Below are positions 61,558 through 64,000 of a DNA stretch of 64,000 bases, piece by piece. A model generated the notes under the pieces. The model was not told where the DNA came from. It saw only the letters and a list, made by a program, of their open reading frames with translations, and searched no databases. This stretch comes from Thioclava dalianensis. GTDB taxonomy: Bacteria; Pseudomonadota; Alphaproteobacteria; Rhodobacterales; Rhodobacteraceae. The first letter of the stretch is position 1. Every line of letters starts with the position of its first letter. Where the stretch lies: the NCBI RefSeq assembly GCF_000715505.1, contig NZ_JHEH01000014.1, positions 28,459 to 92,458 of the forward strand, written 5' to 3'. Position numbers and translations under genes: made by a program.

Positions 61558-63000
61558 ATGGATATCGCCACCTATACCACCCTCACCGCCACGGACATTG
61601 CCCAAGGGGTGCGCGATCGACGCTTCACGGCCCGCGCCGTAACCGAGGCCGCATTGGCGCGCATGGAGGAGGTGGATCCCCAAATTCACGCCTTTGCCAC
61701 TCCCGATCCCGAAGGAGCACGCCGCGCCGCAGAGGAGGTGGATCGCAAGATCGCCGCAGGCGAGGAGCCTGGCGCATTGGCTGGCGTTCCGGTCGCGATC
61801 AAGGAGCTGGTAATGACCAAGGGGCTGCGCACGACTTTCGGGTCGCGCCTCTATGAGGATTTCATCCCTGAAGACGATGACGTCTGCGTGGCCCGTTTGC
61901 GGGCGGCCGGCGCAATCATCTTGGGCAAAAGCAACGCGTCGGAATTTGGCTTTGGCGCACATGGCTGTAACCTGATCTTCGCACCCACGCGCAACCCTTG
62001 GGATCAAAGCCGCACGCCCGGTGGCTCCAGCGCGGGCTCTGCTGCAGCCGTTGCCGCGCGGATCTGCCCGTTGGCGATTGGCAGTGACGGGGGCGGCTCG
62101 ATCCGCATTCCGGCGGCGTTTTGCAATCTGTTCGGTTTCAAGGCGTCGATGGGGCGCGTACCGGTCTGGCCCGGCTGCCGCGATGAGCGCTATCCCGGTG
62201 TCTCGGGCTGGGAATCGGTCGAGCATATCGGGCCAATCACCCGCACCGTCGCCGATGCCGCGCTGATGATGTCCGCTCTCGCAGGCCCTGATCCGCGCGA
62301 CCGGCTGTCTGTGCCTGCCGATACCGACTGGATGGCGGCGCTTGGCACCGATCTGCCGAAAGGGTTGAAGATCGCCTATTGGCCGCGCTGGCACGATCAA
62401 CCCGTCGATCCGGAGGTGGCCGCGACACAGCGCGCGGCGCTAGATCGGCTGGCGGCCGCTTTTGACCTCGATGTGACAATCGAAGCCCCGCCCGAGGCAG
62501 ATCTGGAAACGGCTTTTCCCGCGATTGTGGCGCTTGAGACAGACCTGACAGGCCTGCGCACGTTGATTGCGCGCACCGGCCTCCCTGTGACCGAGGCCGT
62601 GAGCGGCCTGCTGGCCCAGCCGCGCACCTTTGAAGAGGCCACCGACGCAATTACCACACGCAAAGCTCTGACCAACGAGATTGCGCGGCGGATGCAATCC
62701 TATGATCTCATCCTCACGCCCACCGTGCCCATCGTGGCCTTTGCCTTTGATCAGACGGGCCCAGGTTCGATTGATGGCACACCGGTGGGTGCCGATGGCT
62801 GGAGCCCGTTCACCTCGCCGTTCAACCTGACGGGCCAGCCCGCAGCGAGCCTGCCTTGTGGCTTCGCTTCCGGCTTGCCGGTGGGCTTACAGGTCGTCGC
62901 AGGCCATCTGAAAGACCGTCAGGTGTTGCAAGCCTGCGCCGCCTTCGAACGAGCGCTTGCACCCGACGCGGCGTTCCCGTCTTTGAGCGCGACGTCATGA
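61558..63000 (+). CDS. Amidase (amidase-signature family)
   Basis: 480 residues. The Ser-cis-Ser-Lys triad is visible: lysine in GVPVAIKELVMTKGL (~83), cis-serine in TPGGSSAGSAAAVAARI (~160) and nucleophilic serine in GSDGGGSIRIPAAFCNLFGFK (~182). It probably hydrolyses the half-amide or amide released after ring opening, giving ammonia and an acid. It is the last gene of the operon, with a start two bases after oppF and no clear ribosome site, so it relies on coupling. No obvious terminator follows. Confidence 0.92.
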   Translation: MDIATYTTLTATDIAQGVRDRRFTARAVTEAALARMEEVDPQIHAFATPDPEGARRAAEEVDRKIAAGEEPGALAGVPVAIKELVMTKGLRTTFGSRLYEDFIPEDDDVCVARLRAAGAIILGKSNASEFGFGAHGCNLIFAPTRNPWDQSRTPGGSSAGSAAAVAARICPLAIGSDGGGSIRIPAAFCNLFGFKASMGRVPVWPGCRDERYPGVSGWESVEHIGPITRTVADAALMMSALAGPDPRDRLSVPADTDWMAALGTDLPKGLKIAYWPRWHDQPVDPEVAATQRAALDRLAAAFDLDVTIEAPPEADLETAFPAIVALETDLTGLRTLIARTGLPVTEAVSGLLAQPRTFEEATDAITTRKALTNEIARRMQSYDLILTPTVPIVAFAFDQTGPGSIDGTPVGADGWSPFTSPFNLTGQPAASLPCGFASGLPVGLQVVAGHLKDRQVLQACAAFERALAPDAAFPSLSATS

Positions 63001-63812
63001 CCTGTACGAGACTGCGCATGCGAAGTCCTCGGCCCGAAACCTGCATCAGGCGGCAAAAACGGGCGCATGGCGGATCTCCAAGATACTCTGCGATGAACTG
63101 AAATCTTAGTGCTTTTGATCTGCGAAGAAGACCGCCGCCTTTTTAGCGTTTCCCTCATCCCAAGACACTCCCGACTACAGCTCAGCTTCCTTTCTTCAAG
63201 TCCCAATTAACACCGTTGCAATTGCCTCACCGCGTTCACCCGCTCAAAAACAAGCAACGGCGCCTTGAGCGCAGGTTCGTCCTCGTTCCTGCGCTTGGCC
63301 TGAACTCGCACCGCTTTCACGCGGTCTGCGATTGGATATCTTTTAGGATGTACTTCAGTCGGCCAATCTGGTCACGATCTCATCAATCCACAGAGCGCTT
63401 GTAAACACCTTCGGCCAAGCCCGCAGCGCGCACGTAACGGGCCTTGAAGTCAGTCTTGACCTACCCGCGAGAACCGAGTGATAGCGCCCGCGCGACCCTT
63501 TTGGGCGCGCTACAGCGTACGATCTGGACCGACCGCGACATCTGGTCGAACGCGTACAGACGGCCTCGCTCAACACTTGGTCGAGGCGCAGAAGCAACGA
63601 GAAAACGCTCCAAGGCACCGGAGCAGGTCAGATCCTTGCCGCTCAAATGAGAGATCGTCGCTTGGCACTTCAATAGTAAGCGCAGATTCTAAAAGATCAG
63701 TCTGCTTGAACGAACGAAATAGCGTGACCGTTTTGTAGCCCAGCACGCAAAATCACCGAGAGCGAACAGAAGCCGCTCAGCCATGGTCATCACGTCTTAT
63801 CGGGAATTTAAG
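63001..63812. other. Gene-free, decayed stretch before the tRNA fragment
   Basis: About 810 bases with mixed base composition and only short reading frames on both strands (for example 63355-63618 reverse, 63444-63650 forward). None has a motif I recognise. It is probably remnants of former mobile or flanking DNA beside the integration site. Confidence 0.5.
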
Positions 63813-63862
63813 TGGTGCCCGGAGACGGATTTGAACCGCCGACACGCGGATTTTCAATCCGG
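63813..63862 (-). pseudogene. 3' fragment of tRNA-Phe (GAA), probable attachment site
   Basis: On the reverse strand the sequence from the anticodon stem to CCA is intact. It has loop TTGAAAA (anticodon GAA), TCCGC, variable GTGTC, a T-arm with GGTTCAAATCC, acceptor half TCCGGGC, discriminator A and encoded CCA. The D-arm and the 5' acceptor half are missing. The match fades right after the anticodon stem, into unrelated DNA. Such 3' ends are left when a tyrosine-recombinase element integrates in a tRNA gene. The orientation places the element to the right. Confidence 0.8.
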
Positions 63863-64000
63863 CGCTATTCCAGAGAAATCAACCGCTTACAGATCGAAGG
63901 CGCGTCAAACCGCTGACGGAACGTCAAACACTTACACCCCAATTGTCAAACCCGGCCTTGCCAGACTGACAAACGAAAACGCCGCGACCTCGGCAAAGGT
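63863..64000. mobile_element. Left edge of a putative integrated element
   Basis: The DNA right of the tRNA fragment contains three direct GTCAAAC repeats (63904, 63923, 63945) and a related TGACAAAC further on. No gene fits in the remaining bases. An integrase gene would be expected at either end of the element, but none is visible here. Confidence 0.4.

Noticed and set aside
63355..63650. Short reading frames on both strands that might be transposase remnants
   Set aside because: No DDE or integrase motif could be read, so no mobile-element family is claimed.
63813..63890. An intact tRNA-Phe gene
   Set aside because: No D-arm or 5' acceptor strand can be found upstream of the anticodon arm on the reverse strand.
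1..64000. CRISPR array, rRNA operon or replication origin
   Set aside because: No regularly spaced repeats, no rRNA-like sequence and no cluster of DnaA-type boxes was noticed on reading.

Overview
The window is high-GC, densely packed chromosomal DNA from an alphaproteobacterium, most likely a member of the Rhodobacterales. The evidence is a MipZ division-site ATPase, the rpmH-rnpA-yidD-ttcA-yidC-engB order, ThyX, an alphaproteobacterial-type glutamate-cysteine ligase, many TRAP and ABC importers, and Caulobacter-type XylX and XylD proteins. I cannot name the genus. I recognise about 55 protein genes, one intact tRNA (Arg, ACG) and one broken tRNA (3' part of tRNA-Phe).

Layout. 1-2213: partial SDR, DJ-1/PfpI protein, divergent LysR regulator. 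2251-11081: a two-armed lsr-type autoinducer-2 (AI-2) system. The leftward arm is lsrA-lsrC-lsrD-lsrB plus a class II aldolase; the rightward arm is lsrR-lsrK-lsrG. A TGTTCA-type inverted repeat lies between the arms. No lsrF is present, and the aldolase sits in its place. 11376-24097: housekeeping block (tRNA-Arg, orphan histidine kinase, rpmH, rnpA, yidD, ttcA, a GGDEF/EAL protein that looks catalytically dead, yidC, MOSC, engB, gshA, a small membrane protein, rsmE, ubiA). 24174-33848: OmpA-family protein, coiled-coil membrane protein, mipZ, lldD, MFS transporter, rplY, a doubtful small ORF, pth, glyoxalase-family protein, thyX. 33976-36923: GMC dehydrogenase with Tat-exported small subunit, second glyoxalase-family protein, ribbon-helix-helix protein.

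37198-50784: quinone oxidoreductase, then a Weimberg-type sugar-acid catabolic cluster. It holds XylX-like dehydratase, a TRAP importer, an SDR and a ketoglutarate-semialdehyde dehydrogenase in one leftward operon. A FAD-linked oxidase and its GntR regulator lie next to it. A divergent operon carries an erythronate-dehydrogenase-like protein, a hydroxyacid dehydrogenase and XylD. The two catabolic operons share a near-identical 19-base motif, a good candidate for the GntR operator. 50834-52131: about 1.3 kb with no gene I can support.

52132-63000: a GntR gene followed by a tightly coupled operon: two Asp/Glu-racemase-superfamily proteins with altered active-site cysteines, a dihydropyrimidinase-type cyclic amidohydrolase, a five-gene oligopeptide-type ABC importer and an amidase. 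This looks like uptake and stepwise opening of a cyclic amide or imide. Two 18-base palindrome-containing repeats precede it. 63001-64000: decayed DNA ending in a 50-base 3' fragment of tRNA-Phe, which marks the left end of an integrated element continuing beyond the window.

The least familiar systems are the cyclic-amide operon with its unusual racemase-fold pair, the lsr system with a RhaD-type aldolase in place of lsrF, and the degenerate c-di-GMP protein beside yidC.
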